Below, piece by piece: positions 17,596-27,279 of a stretch of DNA of 64,000 nucleotides (position 1 is the stretch's first letter; every line of letters starts with the position of its first letter). The notes beneath the pieces were generated by a model that saw nothing but the letters and a program-made list of their open reading frames with translations, was not told where the DNA came from and searched no databases. The stretch comes from Desulfovibrio sp. A2 (GTDB lineage: Bacteria; Desulfobacterota; Desulfovibrionia; Desulfovibrionales; Desulfovibrionaceae), in NCBI RefSeq assembly GCF_000226255.1, contig NZ_AGFG01000050.1, positions 186,001-250,000 of the forward strand, given 5' to 3'. The position numbers and the translations under genes were made by a program.

Positions 17596-19739
17596 GTTCG
17601 TTCTTGCGTATTTTCTGCCGCGTCTTCCGGCTGCACCTTCTCCCTGGGGTCGGTATCGGGCAGGTCTGCCGCGCCCAGGGGTTCCAGGGGCAGGACCACG
17701 CGGAACACGGTGCCGGGGCCGCGCGTGGCGCCCTGGGGCATGTCTTCGTCGATGAAGCCGGGGGGCAGGGGGCTGTGCGCTTCGATGAACCCTTCGTGGT
17801 CCTCGATGATGCCGAAGGACACGGACAGGCCGAGTCCGGTGCCCTTGCCCACGGGCTTGGTGGAAAAGAACGGGTCGAAGATCTTTTGCAGGTTGGGTTC
17901 GGGAATGCCGATGCCGGTATCGGCAAACCACGCGGTGACGGTCATGTTCATGATGTCCAGCCGGGTGCGCACCTTGATCAGCCCGCCGCCGGGCATGGCC
18001 CCGGTGGCGTTGTGCAAGAGGTTCATCCACACCTGCTTCAGCTTTTCGGGCGCGCCGTAGATGACGGGCAGCCGGTCGTCGAGGTCGGCGAGGATGGTCA
18101 CGTTCTCCAGCGAGAAGGTGTGGCGCACCAGGGTGACCACTTCCATGATGGAGTTGTTGAAGCACATCTCCTTCTTCTGGCTCTGGGTCTGGCGCGAAAA
18201 GCCCAGCAGGTCGGAGACGATCTTGCGGCAGAACTTGGCCTGCTTTTCGATGATCTGCAGGTCCTGGTGCATCTGGGCGTCGGGGGGCACGTCCTCTTGC
18301 AGCAGTTGGGCATAGCCCAGGATGATGCCGAGGGGGGTGTTGATCTCGTGCGCCACGCCCCCGGCCAGCTTGCCGACCGATTCCATCTTCTGCGACTGGA
18401 TGAGCTGGTCCTGAAAGCTGCGGATGGCGGTGATGTCGCGCGCGGTGGACAGCACGCCGATGATGCGGCCGGTCTCGTCGGACACGGGCACCTTGACCAG
18501 GTGGAACCACTCGTCGCGGCCGTGGCCGAAGTCGGAGGCGGGGTCGTTTCCGGTGGTGTCGCGGCGGTCTTGCGCCTCTCGGTACACGGGCATGCCGGTG
18601 GTGAGGATGGCGCGGTTCTCGGCCACGCGCAGTTCGGCCGCATCGCGCGCAAAGATGTCGAAGTCGCTCTTGCCGATGATTTCCGACGGGGGCAGACCCA
18701 GCGAATCGGCAAAGGCCTTGTTCACGGAAAGGTAGCGCAGGTGCTCGTCCAGCAGGGCCAGCCGGTCGGGGGTCACTTCCAGGATGGTGCGCATGATGCC
18801 CTGCTGGCGGGTAAGGTCGCGCTCGGTCTCGCGCAGTTCGGCGATGTGGGCGCGCAGGGCGTGGGCCATGACGTCGAAGGTGTCGGCCAGTTCTTCTATC
18901 TCGTCGCCGGCAAAGGTTTCGTACACCTCGCACTGGCGGCACTGGGCGAGCTTGGCGGGGTAGGCCCGGCCGTCGCACCCGGCGCAGGCGGTGCCCTTGA
19001 CGTACCAGCAGCGGCGCTCGGTGTCGCCGTAGGCGGGGCAGTCGGTGCGCCCGCACTGGCGCTGTTCCCAGCAATTGCGGCGCAGGGACGTGGTGGCGGG
19101 CAGGTGCAGGTTGCCGCGCACGATTTCTTCGGCGTGCTCCTTCAGCGCGCCGATGCGGGCGGTGATGCGCTTGGCGAAGTGCGCGCTGATGACCACGGCC
19201 ACCAGCAGCGCCACCACCGAAAGCCCGCTTATGGCGAAGATCATGCCGTTGACGACGTCGAGCACCTTGGTGCGCGAAAGCCCGATGCGGATGGCCCCGA
19301 ATTCGCGCCCGCCCACCAGCACCGGCGCGGCGAAGTCATAGATGCGCTCGCGTCCGGTGTCCAACTGGCGCACGGAAAGATGGCCGTCCTCGGCCTTGTT
19401 GGCTTCCAGCAGATCCAGCGGGAAGGTGCGGCCAAAGGTGTGGGCCAGCACCTGGTCGCGGTCGTCCACGATGAAGGCGTAGACGATGTCGCTGTCCACG
19501 TTCAGCAGTTCGTCCACCAGGTTCTTCAGGCGCAGGAAGTCGGTGGACAGCATGGGGTCGGCCGCGCGCAGGGCCAGGTTGGTGGCCAGCACCGCGCCGC
19601 GCCGCTTGCTTTCCTCGATGAGCGCGTTGGCCGCGATGCGCGTGACGAACACGGCCAGCAGCGCGGCCACGAACAGCACGATGAGCGTGATGCCGAGGTT
19701 GAGCTTGCGGCGAAAGTTCAGGCGGCGCAGCCGGTTCAT
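17577..19739 (-). CDS. HAMP-PAS sensor histidine kinase with Cys-rich insert
   Basis: A 720-residue membrane kinase. TM1 is near residues 13-33, followed by an extracytoplasmic sensor of about 120 residues and TM2 near 178-200. HAMP follows, then a Cys-rich block (about 225-280: [16 protein letters not shown], later CAGCDG and CRQCEVY). A PAS domain (about 330-460) and HisKA come next with the phospho-acceptor His in [12 protein letters not shown]. The HATPase has the N box [10 protein letters not shown], the G1 box DTGIGIPE and [13 protein letters not shown]. The Cys block resembles a motif common in sulfate-reducer sensors and may bind metal or sense redox. The start ATG overlaps the stop of the PhnD-like gene (ATGA), so the two are co-translated. 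The partner regulator is probably the downstream receiver protein. Confidence 0.92.
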   Translation of the reverse strand: MNRLRRLNFRRKLNLGITLIVLFVAALLAVFVTRIAANALIEESKRRGAVLATNLALRAADPMLSTDFLRLKNLVDELLNVDSDIVYAFIVDDRDQVLAHTFGRTFPLDLLEANKAEDGHLSVRQLDTGRERIYDFAAPVLVGGREFGAIRIGLSRTKVLDVVNGMIFAISGLSVVALLVAVVISAHFAKRITARIGALKEHAEEIVRGNLHLPATTSLRRNCWEQRQCGRTDCPAYGDTERRCWYVKGTACAGCDGRAYPAKLAQCRQCEVYETFAGDEIEELADTFDVMAHALRAHIAELRETERDLTRQQGIMRTILEVTPDRLALLDEHLRYLSVNKAFADSLGLPPSEIIGKSDFDIFARDAAELRVAENRAILTTGMPVYREAQDRRDTTGNDPASDFGHGRDEWFHLVKVPVSDETGRIIGVLSTARDITAIRSFQDQLIQSQKMESVGKLAGGVAHEINTPLGIILGYAQLLQEDVPPDAQMHQDLQIIEKQAKFCRKIVSDLLGFSRQTQSQKKEMCFNNSIMEVVTLVRHTFSLENVTILADLDDRLPVIYGAPEKLKQVWMNLLHNATGAMPGGGLIKVRTRLDIMNMTVTAWFADTGIGIPEPNLQKIFDPFFSTKPVGKGTGLGLSVSFGIIEDHEGFIEAHSPLPPGFIDEDMPQGATRGPGTVFRVVLPLEPLGAADLPDTDPREKVQPEDAAENTQERTGEGTL

Positions 19740-20680
19740 TCCGCGCCCACCTTGGAGGGGTCCAGCCGCAGCTTGGTGAACAGTTCGCGGCAGGGGTCGT
19801 AGTCGCGGTCGGTGGTGGGAATGATGCCGCGCATGCCCGCCGCGGCCAGAATGCGTTCCTGCTCGGGGTCGTTTTCCGAAAGGGCGAACATGGCGTCGGC
19901 GATGCGCCGCACGATGTCCGGGTCCAGCCCCTTGCGCGCGGCATAGACCCAGCTTGGGTATTCGCGGGTGGTGGCCACCACCTTCAAGGCGGAAAGGTCC
20001 ACCTTGCCCTCGACGATGCCAAGGGTGCCCTCGCGGATGGAAGCGATGTCGTAGCGGCCCGCGTACACGCCGAGCACGGCCTTTTCCTGCTTGCCGCCGG
20101 GGCCGGGGGCAAAGGCGATTTCGGCGAAGTCGCTTTCGGTCAGCCCCTTGTCGCGAAAATGGCCGAGCACGAACAGGTAGCCCCCGGCGGAATAGGGGTC
20201 CACGGCGATCCACCGTTTGCCCCGGCAGTCCTGCTCGTTCCTGATGGCGGCGTTGTCGGCCCGGGCGATGACCTGCCCCCGGAAGGTGGCCCGGCCCGAA
20301 GGTTCGACGATGCCCGCGAAGGCCTGCGCGCCGCTTTGGGCCAGCAGCACGTAGGTCATGGGATTGGAGAAGGAAATGTCGATTTCGCCGCGTTCCACCA
20401 TGCGGCGGTGCGCCTCGAAGGTGTCGGGGAACACCTGGCGGATGGCGAGGCCGGTGGCCTTTTGCAGGTATTCCACCAGGGCGCGGTGGCGCAGGTACGA
20501 GGTGGAGTGGGAATACTGCGGCAGGTAGGCGTAGGTGATGGCGGGCGCCGCCTCGGGGGCCTTCACTTCCGCCCGGCGGGTCAGGTCCACGCGGGTCACG
20601 GGTTCGCTGTCCCACCACAACTGGATGGCGGCGGCGAGGGCCATGACGAGGGCGGCTATGGCAAGAAAGCGGGTGCGCAC
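19736..20680 (-). CDS. PhnD-type phosphate/phosphonate periplasmic binding protein
   Basis: A 314-residue exported protein. The N-terminal hydrophobic segment (about residues 5-22) acts as signal or anchor. The body is a type 2 periplasmic-binding fold of the PhnD/PtxB group: YLPQYSHSTSYLRHRALVEYL at the start of the fold, GEIDISFSNPMTYVLLAQ, and AVDPYSAGGYLF in the hinge region. No permease or ATPase is encoded beside it. It is fused by a 4-bp overlap to the sensor kinase, so it most likely presents a ligand (an oxyanion is plausible) to that kinase rather than to a transporter. Confidence 0.85.
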   Translation of the reverse strand: MRTRFLAIAALVMALAAAIQLWWDSEPVTRVDLTRRAEVKAPEAAPAITYAYLPQYSHSTSYLRHRALVEYLQKATGLAIRQVFPDTFEAHRRMVERGEIDISFSNPMTYVLLAQSGAQAFAGIVEPSGRATFRGQVIARADNAAIRNEQDCRGKRWIAVDPYSAGGYLFVLGHFRDKGLTESDFAEIAFAPGPGGKQEKAVLGVYAGRYDIASIREGTLGIVEGKVDLSALKVVATTREYPSWVYAARKGLDPDIVRRIADAMFALSENDPEQERILAAAGMRGIIPTTDRDYDPCRELFTKLRLDPSKVGAE

Positions 20681-20708
20681 CGTGTGGCTCCGGAATGCGA
20701 GGGGCGGC

Positions 20709-21299
20709 CTAGCCGCCGGGGCGGGTGCCGGGGGTTGCGCCGCCGTGCAGACCGGCGGGCGGCGTTGCGGCCCAAGCCTGCGCGCGGGTGAACCACCCTA
20801 TTCTGGACATGACGTTGGCATAGATGATGCGCAGCGGAATGTACAGGAGCAGGAACCAGAACACGATGGACGGCTGCTGCCCGATGAGCGGCGCGTCCCA
20901 TGGCAACTCCGGGGTGGCCCCGGCAAAGCGCATGTCCATCCAGGCCAGGGCGAAGGGCAGGGGAATGATGGACACGCAGAACATGGCCCCGCCCAGCGAG
21001 AAATAGTGGCCGAAGGCGTCGTGCGCCTGGCTGTTGACCGCCTTGTAGCTTTCTTTGTCACCCGCGCGCAGGGCCGCTTCCGACAGCTTGTGATGATGTT
21101 CCATGCCATGGCGCAGCTCGGCCAGGCGGCGGCGATTGAGGCGCGTGGCGCACAGCGACAGCGCGCTGCCGAAGGCCACGCACCACAGGGCCAGCACGGC
21201 CGTGCCCAGCAGAAATCCCGCCAGGGCGTTGCCCGGCAGGCGATAGGGCGCGATGAGCATGGGGTCCAGCCAGGCAAGGGCGGCGTGCAGGGTGTCCAT
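20709..21299 (-). CDS. Small integral membrane protein (EMC3/DUF106-like by pattern)
   Basis: A 196-residue protein with a helix near residues 26-48 (FLLGTAVLALWCVAFGSAL). A charged cytoplasmic hairpin follows (RLAELRHGMEHHHKLSEA, then KESYKAVNSQAHDAFG), and two later helices (about 100-118 and 143-160). This order resembles the archaeal/bacterial DUF106 relatives of the YidC/Oxa1 insertases, but the resemblance is by eye and weak. It lies 28 bp upstream of the PhnD-like gene on the same strand and probably belongs to that signalling operon. Confidence 0.6.
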   Translation of the reverse strand: MDTLHAALAWLDPMLIAPYRLPGNALAGFLLGTAVLALWCVAFGSALSLCATRLNRRRLAELRHGMEHHHKLSEAALRAGDKESYKAVNSQAHDAFGHYFSLGGAMFCVSIIPLPFALAWMDMRFAGATPELPWDAPLIGQQPSIVFWFLLLYIPLRIIYANVMSRIGWFTRAQAWAATPPAGLHGGATPGTRPGG

Positions 21300-21337
21300 G
21301 ATGGGTGCAGGTTGCCTCTGTTTGTAAGAAAAGTGAA

Positions 21338-21363
21338 GGGGGCGGGGCGCAGGCCCCGCCCCC
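21338..21363 (-). terminator. Terminator after the TauE/SafE gene
   Basis: A perfect 11-bp stem (GGGGGCGGGGC / GCCCCGCCCCC) with a GCAG loop, with a T-rich stretch (CTTCACTTTTCTT) on the minus strand after it. It lies 35 bp past the stop at 21399. Confidence 0.6.
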
Positions 21364-21398
21364 CGGCGTGTCAGTCGGAAGTGCGGCGGGATGCGGGG

Positions 21399-22541
21399 CT
21401 AGCCGCCGAACATCTTGATGTTGAAGAAGCCGCGCAGCACGTAGTCGATGCCGACGTACAGGGCCAGCACGATGAAGATGCGCTTCAGCAGGGTGTCGGA
21501 GAAGTACTTGGAGGTGCGGGGGCCGATGACCGAGCCGATGAAGATGCCCACCAGTTCGGTGCCGATCATGGTCCAGTCGAGGGGGGTGCCCTTGCTGACC
21601 AGGGTGGCGATGGAGGTGACCATGGAGATGAGCACCGCGAGCGCCGAGGTGCCGGCGGCCAGGTACATGGGCAGCTGCGAGATGCTGGTCAGGAAGGGCA
21701 CCAGCAGGAAGCCGCCGCCCACGCCCAGGAACGCGGCGATGGCGGAGATGACGATGCCGCCCAGCACGGGCAGGATGGGGTTGAACTGGAATTCAACGCC
21801 CGAGAAGGTGAACACGCACTTGGTCAGGCTGGTGGAGATGACGTGCACGCCGATGGCCTTTTCATCCACCTGCTCGCCGCTCTTGATCTTCTTCACCGCT
21901 TCTTCGAAAGCCTTGGCGGCTTCCTTGGCCTTCTTCTTGGAAGCCTGGCCCGCGGGAGAGGTTTCCCAGAACAGGTACACGCCAAGCACCAGCACGAACA
22001 GGCCGAAGTAGCCCTGGTACTGCGAGAACGACACCTTGCCCGCGAAGAAGTACGCGGAAGCCCAGGCGCCGGCCAGCGAGCCCGCGCCAAGGGCCAGGGC
22101 CAGCGGCAGCACCAGGCGGCCCATCTTGTAGTAGTTGAACGAGGAGATGAGGGCCGAGAAGCCCACCAGCCACTGGTTCGAGGCCTTGATGGAGTCGGTG
22201 GCCACCTTGTTCAGGGGCAGGTCCTTGCCCAGCGACTTGGCGTAGCCGCCAAGGCCGAACACCGACATGTGGCCGACACCGGCCATGACGCCGCCGAACG
22301 CGCCCACGGTGGAGAAGATCCAGCCTACCCACACGGCCCAGGCAAAGGACAGGATGGGGCTGACATGGGGGGCGCCGGGAATGCCGAGGAAGCCAGCGGG
22401 GGCGTCGGCCTTGACCTTGCCGGCCTGCACCGCGCCGTCGATGGCGTCGGACAGCTTGTCGGCCCAGGCGGGCTCGAACCACAGAAGGCTTACGGCAACG
22501 ACGGCCGCGAGCAGCAGCAGGTGTTTGGTGTGCTTGGACAC
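21399..22541 (-). CDS. TauE/SafE family sulfite/anion exporter
   Basis: A 380-residue inner-membrane protein. The N-terminal 28 residues look like a signal or first helix. The two half-repeats of the family are visible: GGVMAGVGHMSVFGLGG-type loop near residue 85 and AAFLGVGGGFLLVPFL near residue 265. A long Lys-rich cytoplasmic loop (KKKAKEAAKAFEEAVKKIK, about 200-218) separates them. Family members export sulfite, sulfoacetate or related anions; in a sulfate reducer, sulfite or thiosulfate export is a fair inference. It is 96 bp downstream of the DUF169 gene, probably in one operon. Confidence 0.9.
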   Translation of the reverse strand: MSKHTKHLLLLAAVVAVSLLWFEPAWADKLSDAIDGAVQAGKVKADAPAGFLGIPGAPHVSPILSFAWAVWVGWIFSTVGAFGGVMAGVGHMSVFGLGGYAKSLGKDLPLNKVATDSIKASNQWLVGFSALISSFNYYKMGRLVLPLALALGAGSLAGAWASAYFFAGKVSFSQYQGYFGLFVLVLGVYLFWETSPAGQASKKKAKEAAKAFEEAVKKIKSGEQVDEKAIGVHVISTSLTKCVFTFSGVEFQFNPILPVLGGIVISAIAAFLGVGGGFLLVPFLTSISQLPMYLAAGTSALAVLISMVTSIATLVSKGTPLDWTMIGTELVGIFIGSVIGPRTSKYFSDTLLKRIFIVLALYVGIDYVLRGFFNIKMFGG

Positions 22542-22637
22542 GGTCTCTCTCCTTGGGATGGTGTTTCGGTGCGCTTCCGAAATGGGAACGGGGGCCGCCG
22601 CCTACGGGGGGCGACAGGGCGGCGGACCCCGTCGTGC

Positions 22638-23414
22638 CTACTTTTCTTTCTTGAAGATGATCAGCGGACAGTTCTTGCAGATGTCCGCGCCGGGGAAGTT
22701 GTCGCCGGGGCGGGTGATGGCGCCGCTGCCCAGGTTGCGCTTGCGTTCCAGCAGGCGCTCCACGGTGGCTTCGATGTGTTCGCCGGGGATGACGAAGTTG
22801 ATTTCGCCGCGCTCGGTCTTGCCCGCGTTGTAGCTGCCGGAGCAGGCGGGCAGCATGTTGGCGGTCTTTTCCTGGTACGAGTACACGGTGCCGCCGCAGG
22901 CAGAGGAGTTCATGGTCACGTTGGTCTTCAGCGGGTGCTGGTCGGTGGCGGCCATGTAGTCGACGGCCAGGTGGTAGGCCTGCATGTTGTCGCAGTAGAA
23001 GTGGACCACCGAGGGGTCGACCACGGCGTCGCCCAGCGGACCCACGGCGATGGCCTTCAGGCCTTCGGGCAGTCGGGGCTTGGAGCGCACGAAGCGCTCG
23101 GCCTGGGCAAGGTCGCGCACGTACTTGGCGTGGCTCTTGATTTCGTTGTCGTCGATTTCCTTCCAGCCGAAAGAGACCAGCGCGTTGGAGCAGCCAAGAC
23201 CCTCGGGACCGGACAGCACGGTCTGGCCCTTCATGCGGGCGGCGATTTCCCACTGGCAGAAGGTCATGGGCTTCACGGGCAGGTAGAATTCGGCCTTGTC
23301 CTTGAAGGTTTCCAGTTCCGCCTCGTCGAAGAAGAACTTGACGGCGATGGGGTAATGGTACAGGCGCAGCTCGTCCATCAGGGTGTGCTGCATTTCCTTG
23401 TAGCTCAGCGACAT
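22638..23414 (-). CDS. DUF169 family protein
   Basis: A 258-residue cytoplasmic protein. Characteristic DUF169 features are YHYPIAVKFF near residue 20, TFCQWEIAARMKGQTVLSG, GCSNALVSFGW, and a C-terminal CKNCPLIIFKK. Nine or more cysteines suggest iron-sulfur or metal binding, but the biochemical role is not known. The ATG at 23414 has GAGGAGAA upstream; the frame is open far upstream but is not protein-like. It is first in an operon with the TauE exporter, and such pairing suggests a link to sulfur-compound handling (inference). Confidence 0.85.
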   Translation of the reverse strand: MSLSYKEMQHTLMDELRLYHYPIAVKFFFDEAELETFKDKAEFYLPVKPMTFCQWEIAARMKGQTVLSGPEGLGCSNALVSFGWKEIDDNEIKSHAKYVRDLAQAERFVRSKPRLPEGLKAIAVGPLGDAVVDPSVVHFYCDNMQAYHLAVDYMAATDQHPLKTNVTMNSSACGGTVYSYQEKTANMLPACSGSYNAGKTERGEINFVIPGEHIEATVERLLERKRNLGSGAITRPGDNFPGADICKNCPLIIFKKEK

Positions 23415-24229
23415 GGTGCGTTCTCCTCGGGCGCGCGGCCCGTGTTGCGTGTCGTGCCTGCCGGGGCGCGGCGTTGCCGCGCGGCCTGTGGCTGGGAGCG
23501 CCGCTATCCGTTCCCGGCGACATGTCCGCACATGTGCCGGGAACCTGGGCAGGATGCCCGACGAAGGAGGGTGCATGCCTTCGGCGGGCGACCCCGCGGG
23601 CGGGGGGCGCATCCGGTCTTCCGTCTGGGCCTGCCAGCCGTGACGGCCGGATGCGGGACGGCGACATCCCGGTAGGCCGCCCCTAGCAGCCGGGAAAAAA
23701 CCGGGCAACGGAAAACGGGAATGCGAAAAAATGTACTTTTTGCACAAGCGGAACGAGGTTGAGTGGTGTATTATTGAGAGGTTTATGTGAAATAAATAAT
23801 GATAATGTATTCTGAATAATTGATGTGCATGCGGGCAGGTGTGCAGGCCGGTTGGGAGGTTGCGCGGGGGGATTTTCCCGCCTTCATAGCATGTTCGGGA
23901 TGGAATGGACATATGAATCAGGTGTGAAATCAGCACGGCGGCAAGGCTCGCCCCAGGGGGGGCAAGCGATTGCGGGCCCCTCATCAAGGACCGCGACGGG
24001 CACCTGGATGCAACCCGGTTGCATTCGCGTGCGGCGCGCGGTATGCGGGCGTGGGGCGCACGGCCGCTGCCCCAGTCCGTCCCAATCCGGTTCAGTCCGG
24101 CACTGCCGGGCCTGACCGTCCTCGCGGCCTCGCCCGGCCCGTCGCGTCGCGCCGGATTCGGCCATTCGGGACATTTTGCCGCCGTTTCACCTGTCGCATC
24201 AGCACACCATTCCCCAGCCACACCATTTC
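23415..24229. other. Long intergenic region with an AT-rich core
   Basis: These 815 bases separate divergent genes. The part from about 23690 to 23830 is strongly AT-rich and contains AATAATGATAATGTATT (23795-23811 region), recalling tandem GATAAT hexamers of Fur-type sites, but without a complete consensus. It probably holds the promoter of the DUF169-TauE operon. The remainder (23830-24229) is GC-rich, and I see no gene or clear RNA in it. Confidence 0.45.
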
Positions 24230-25261
24230 ATGGACGCACGCCTCATCCATCTCGCACAGACCGCCCTGGCGGTATTCCTCGAAGCCCTGCCCTTCCTGGT
24301 GCTGGGTTCGCTGGTGTCCGCGTGCATGGAGGTGTTCGTGCCGCGCGCCTGGGTGGAGCGGCGGGCGCCCAGATCGCTGCCGGGGGCGCTGGCCTTCGGC
24401 GTGGCGCTGGGCACGGTGCTGCCCACCTGCGAATGCGGGGTGGTGCCCGTGGTGCGGCGCATGCTGTCCAAGGGCGTGCCGGTGCCCGCCGCCGTGGCCT
24501 ACATGCTGGCCGCGCCGGTGGTGAACCCGGTGGTCATGGTTTCCACCTGGGTGGCCTTTCGCGGCGACATGACAATGACGGCCCTGCGCGCGGCGGTGGT
24601 GGCGGCCACGGCGGTGGCGGTGGGCATTTCCGTGTGCCGCATGGCCGTGGACGAGGCCATGCGCCCCGATGCGGGGAGCGCCGCGCATCTTTGCGGGTGC
24701 GGCTGCGGGCATGACCACGCTGAGCACCGCACAGCAACGGCCGCGCCGCTGCTGCCGCGTTTCGGCGAGGTGCACGCCGCGGGCATGGCCTCCGTTTCCG
24801 CCGGGGGCGAACAGGCCGTGCCGGTTCCTGCCGCCGCCCCGGCATCCCGCGCGGCGCAATGGCACGGGGTGGCCCGGCACATGACCGCCGACCTGCTGGA
24901 CGCCTGCGCCTGGCTGCTGCCCGGCGCGCTGGCCGCCGCCACGTTCCGCGCGTTCACCCCGCCCGAGGCGCTGTTCCTGTTCATGGATACCCCGGCCCTG
25001 GCCATTCCGGCCATGATGGGCCTTGCCGTGCTGCTCAGCGTGTGCTCCGAGGCCGACGCCTTCGTGGCCGCCTCGTTCGTGGGCTTTCCCGCCTCGGCCC
25101 GGCTGGCCTTCGTGGCGCTGGGCCCCATGCTGGACCTGAAGCTGATGGCCATGTACGGCGCGGCCTTTCGGCGCGGGCTGGTGCTGCGGCTGGTGGTGCT
25201 GCCCACCCTCTGCGTGTGGGCGGCGTGCATGCTGCTTGCCGGGCTGGGGGTGCTGGAATGA
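24230..25261 (+). CDS. DUF318/YraQ-like permease
   Basis: A 343-residue integral membrane protein with the two-fold pattern of the YraQ/ArsP permease group. The first half has LPFLVLGSLVSACMEVF and VLPTCECGVVPVVRRML; TCECGVVPV is the hallmark loop. The second half has SVCSEADAFVAAS, its counterpart. A His/Cys-rich loop (HLCGCGCGHDHAEH) sits between them and could bind metal. Relatives export organoarsenicals or are uncharacterised. The ATG at 24230 gives a sensible N-terminus, but no strong ribosome site is visible; a TTG at 24176 is in frame. It overlaps the next gene by 4 bp. Confidence 0.85.
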   Translation: MDARLIHLAQTALAVFLEALPFLVLGSLVSACMEVFVPRAWVERRAPRSLPGALAFGVALGTVLPTCECGVVPVVRRMLSKGVPVPAAVAYMLAAPVVNPVVMVSTWVAFRGDMTMTALRAAVVAATAVAVGISVCRMAVDEAMRPDAGSAAHLCGCGCGHDHAEHRTATAAPLLPRFGEVHAAGMASVSAGGEQAVPVPAAAPASRAAQWHGVARHMTADLLDACAWLLPGALAAATFRAFTPPEALFLFMDTPALAIPAMMGLAVLLSVCSEADAFVAASFVGFPASARLAFVALGPMLDLKLMAMYGAAFRRGLVLRLVVLPTLCVWAACMLLAGLGVLE

Positions 25262-26490
25262 GCGCGTACCGTCGCGGGCTCCGCCGCCCCCCGGCCGCCG
25301 CCCTTGCCGATGCCGCGCTGTTGTGGGGCGTGGCGGCGGTCATTGCCTGGCTGGGCTGGTCGGGCAACTACGGAATGTTCCTGAACCCGCGCTTTCTGTG
25401 GCTGAGCCTGCTGGCGGGCGCGGCGTTGGCCGTGCTGGGCGTGGCGGCCCTGCTGCGCAATGCTGCCGGGCCCCGCCCCGGGCCGCTGCGCCGGGCGTTG
25501 CTGCTGGGGCTTCTGGCGTGCGTGACGCTGACGGCCACGGTGGACTGGTGGGGCGCGGGCGCGGCCATGCCCGGTGCGGTGACGGGAAGCCTTGGCGGCG
25601 GGGCGGCAGGCTTGCCGGTAACCGCGAATCCGGCTGGCCCGGCCCGATCCGTGCCCCCTGGAACCGCCGTGGGGCCGGACATGCAGTCCGATGCGCGGCC
25701 CGATGCACGTTATGACGACCCGGATGCCTTTGCCGGGCCATCCGATAGCTGGGAGTCCACCGGCAAGCCCAATTCCCGCCCCGGTCCGTTCGATGACGCG
25801 CCTGTCCCCGACGGCGGCGAAGACGAACTTGGTCCCCGCGCCACGTATGCGGGCAAGGACTACGTGCGCATCAACGTGGCGGAACTGTTCCTGCTGGAGC
25901 GGCGCAACAGGCCGGAGGAACTGGAGGGGCGCTACGTGTTCCGGGGGGCGGTGACCCGCCATGCCACGCTGGACGCCCGGCAGTCCGTGGCCGTGTTCCG
26001 GGTGAGCCTGTACTGCTGCCTTGCCGACGCCACGGCGGGCGGCTTCGTGGTGCGGCCCGGCGCGCAGGAAACTGCCGGAAAGCGCCCGGCGGATGGCGGT
26101 GCTGTCTCGTCCGGCTCCGTCACCTCTTCCGCCCCATCCGGTTCCGGCTCATCGGGGGCGGCGCACGCCGCGCAGCCTACACCCGGGCAGGCGAAACCCG
26201 GTGCGGCAGGCACGGCGCAAGCGGCCCCTGCGTGGCCTGTTCCCGCGCAGCCGGTTCCCGCGTCGCGGGACATTCTGGCAGGACTCCGTGACGGCCAATG
26301 GGTGGAGGTGTACGGCCGCCTGACCCGCGAAAAACTGCCCGTCAAACTGGCCCGCCTTGCCCCGCGCGAAGTGTTCTCCGGGTCGCTGAACCCCGGCTGG
26401 GTGTTCACGGCGGACGCCATCCGGCTCATCCCGCCGCCCGGCGATCCGTTCATCTTCCAGTGGCGCGAGGCCGAACCCTACCTGTGGTAG
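25258..26490 (+). CDS. DUF1980/TIGR03943-type membrane-anchored protein
   Basis: A 410-residue protein that starts inside the stop of the permease gene (ATGA). Three or four hydrophobic helices occupy about residues 15-100. A Pro/Gly/Ser-rich linker is followed by a soluble part with GRYVFRGAVTRHATL, VFRVSLYCCLADATAGG and WVEVYGRL...RLIPPP, typical of the C-terminal domain of the YcgQ family. YcgQ and YraQ homologues are commonly adjacent, as here, and probably form a transport complex. A roughly 70-residue Ala/Pro/Ser insert splits the C-terminal domain. Confidence 0.8.
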   Translation: MSAYRRGLRRPPAAALADAALLWGVAAVIAWLGWSGNYGMFLNPRFLWLSLLAGAALAVLGVAALLRNAAGPRPGPLRRALLLGLLACVTLTATVDWWGAGAAMPGAVTGSLGGGAAGLPVTANPAGPARSVPPGTAVGPDMQSDARPDARYDDPDAFAGPSDSWESTGKPNSRPGPFDDAPVPDGGEDELGPRATYAGKDYVRINVAELFLLERRNRPEELEGRYVFRGAVTRHATLDARQSVAVFRVSLYCCLADATAGGFVVRPGAQETAGKRPADGGAVSSGSVTSSAPSGSGSSGAAHAAQPTPGQAKPGAAGTAQAAPAWPVPAQPVPASRDILAGLRDGQWVEVYGRLTREKLPVKLARLAPREVFSGSLNPGWVFTADAIRLIPPPGDPFIFQWREAEPYLW

Positions 26491-26508
26491 GCGAGAAGGA
26501 AGGACGTT

Positions 26509-26862
26509 GTGCATTGCTGCGAACTTATGGATATGTTTCTGGAAGACAGAAGGTTGAATGTGCATTACGATGAAGTGCTGAGGGAGTATTATACAAAGCT
26601 CAGGGGTAATTCTGCGCGGCAATGTTTCTTCTACTGCCCATGGTGCGGCATTAAGTTGCCAGTGTCATTGAGAATAGTATATCATGAAATTTTATGGGAC
26701 ATGTTTGGAGATGATGTTGATATAGAAGATATGGATATCCCGGAAGAGTTCAAGACGGATGCGTGGTGGAGAAACAGCAAGGTAGATCTTGAAGCTCTTG
26801 CTGAGAAATATGAAAAGGAATGGGAAGAGCAAATATCTTTGATACAGATTGCAGGCGCGTGA
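26509..26862 (+). CDS. DUF6980-like small Cys protein on AT-rich DNA
   Basis: A 117-residue protein with a GTG start (AAGGAAGGA upstream) 18 bp after the previous stop. Its two Cys pairs, MHCCELM at the N-terminus and FYCPWCGIKLP near residue 45, look like a zinc ribbon. DIPEEFKTDAWW precedes a charged C-terminal helix. The pattern matches small DUF6980-type proteins as I remember them. Base composition and codon choice (many A/T third positions) differ sharply from both neighbours, indicating transfer. Function unknown; a toxin-immunity role has been guessed for some similar small proteins, but nothing here shows it. Confidence 0.65.
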   Translation: MHCCELMDMFLEDRRLNVHYDEVLREYYTKLRGNSARQCFFYCPWCGIKLPVSLRIVYHEILWDMFGDDVDIEDMDIPEEFKTDAWWRNSKVDLEALAEKYEKEWEEQISLIQIAGA

Positions 26863-27279
26863 TCTTTTGTGCTGATCGTGCGTGATGCTGTGTAGGCTGC
26901 CCACAACATGCCCGCGCGGGAGCATGTGATCTCATGTTGCGCCGCTGTACAGAAATAGTGTTTGGATGGTTGTCAATGCCGTGGCCCGGTGCTGTCCAAT
27001 CCTGGCGCGGGGCGGTTGTTTGAGGATTACTTGGCACGCTTGTGCTCATTTATTCCCCAGTGCCCGGTGAGGCCTTGCCCCTGACGGGAGGCGGCGACGT
27101 CTGGCCCGCACGCGGCACGGGAGGATTGAAGCAGGGGGGCGCGCGAATAGGCTACAACTCGGCGGGAAAGGGCGCCCGAAGCTCGAAACCGGGCTGGTCA
27201 CTTTCCACTTCAATTACAGGCCCGATCGTATTACGGTTCCGCCTCGCCCCGTACGTCACCTCCATCTGAAGGGCTTGCT
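26863..27279. other. Intergenic region left of the biosynthetic cluster
   Basis: These 417 bases pass from AT-rich (to about 26990) to GC-rich. No gene is apparent. The promoter of the formyltransferase should lie in the last 150 bases; I see no convincing -10/-35 pair. Confidence 0.4.

Noticed and set aside
23795..23811. Possible Fur box in the AT-rich gap
   Set aside because: Only the left two GATAAT-like hexamers match; the right half does not complete the palindrome, so it is not listed as a site.
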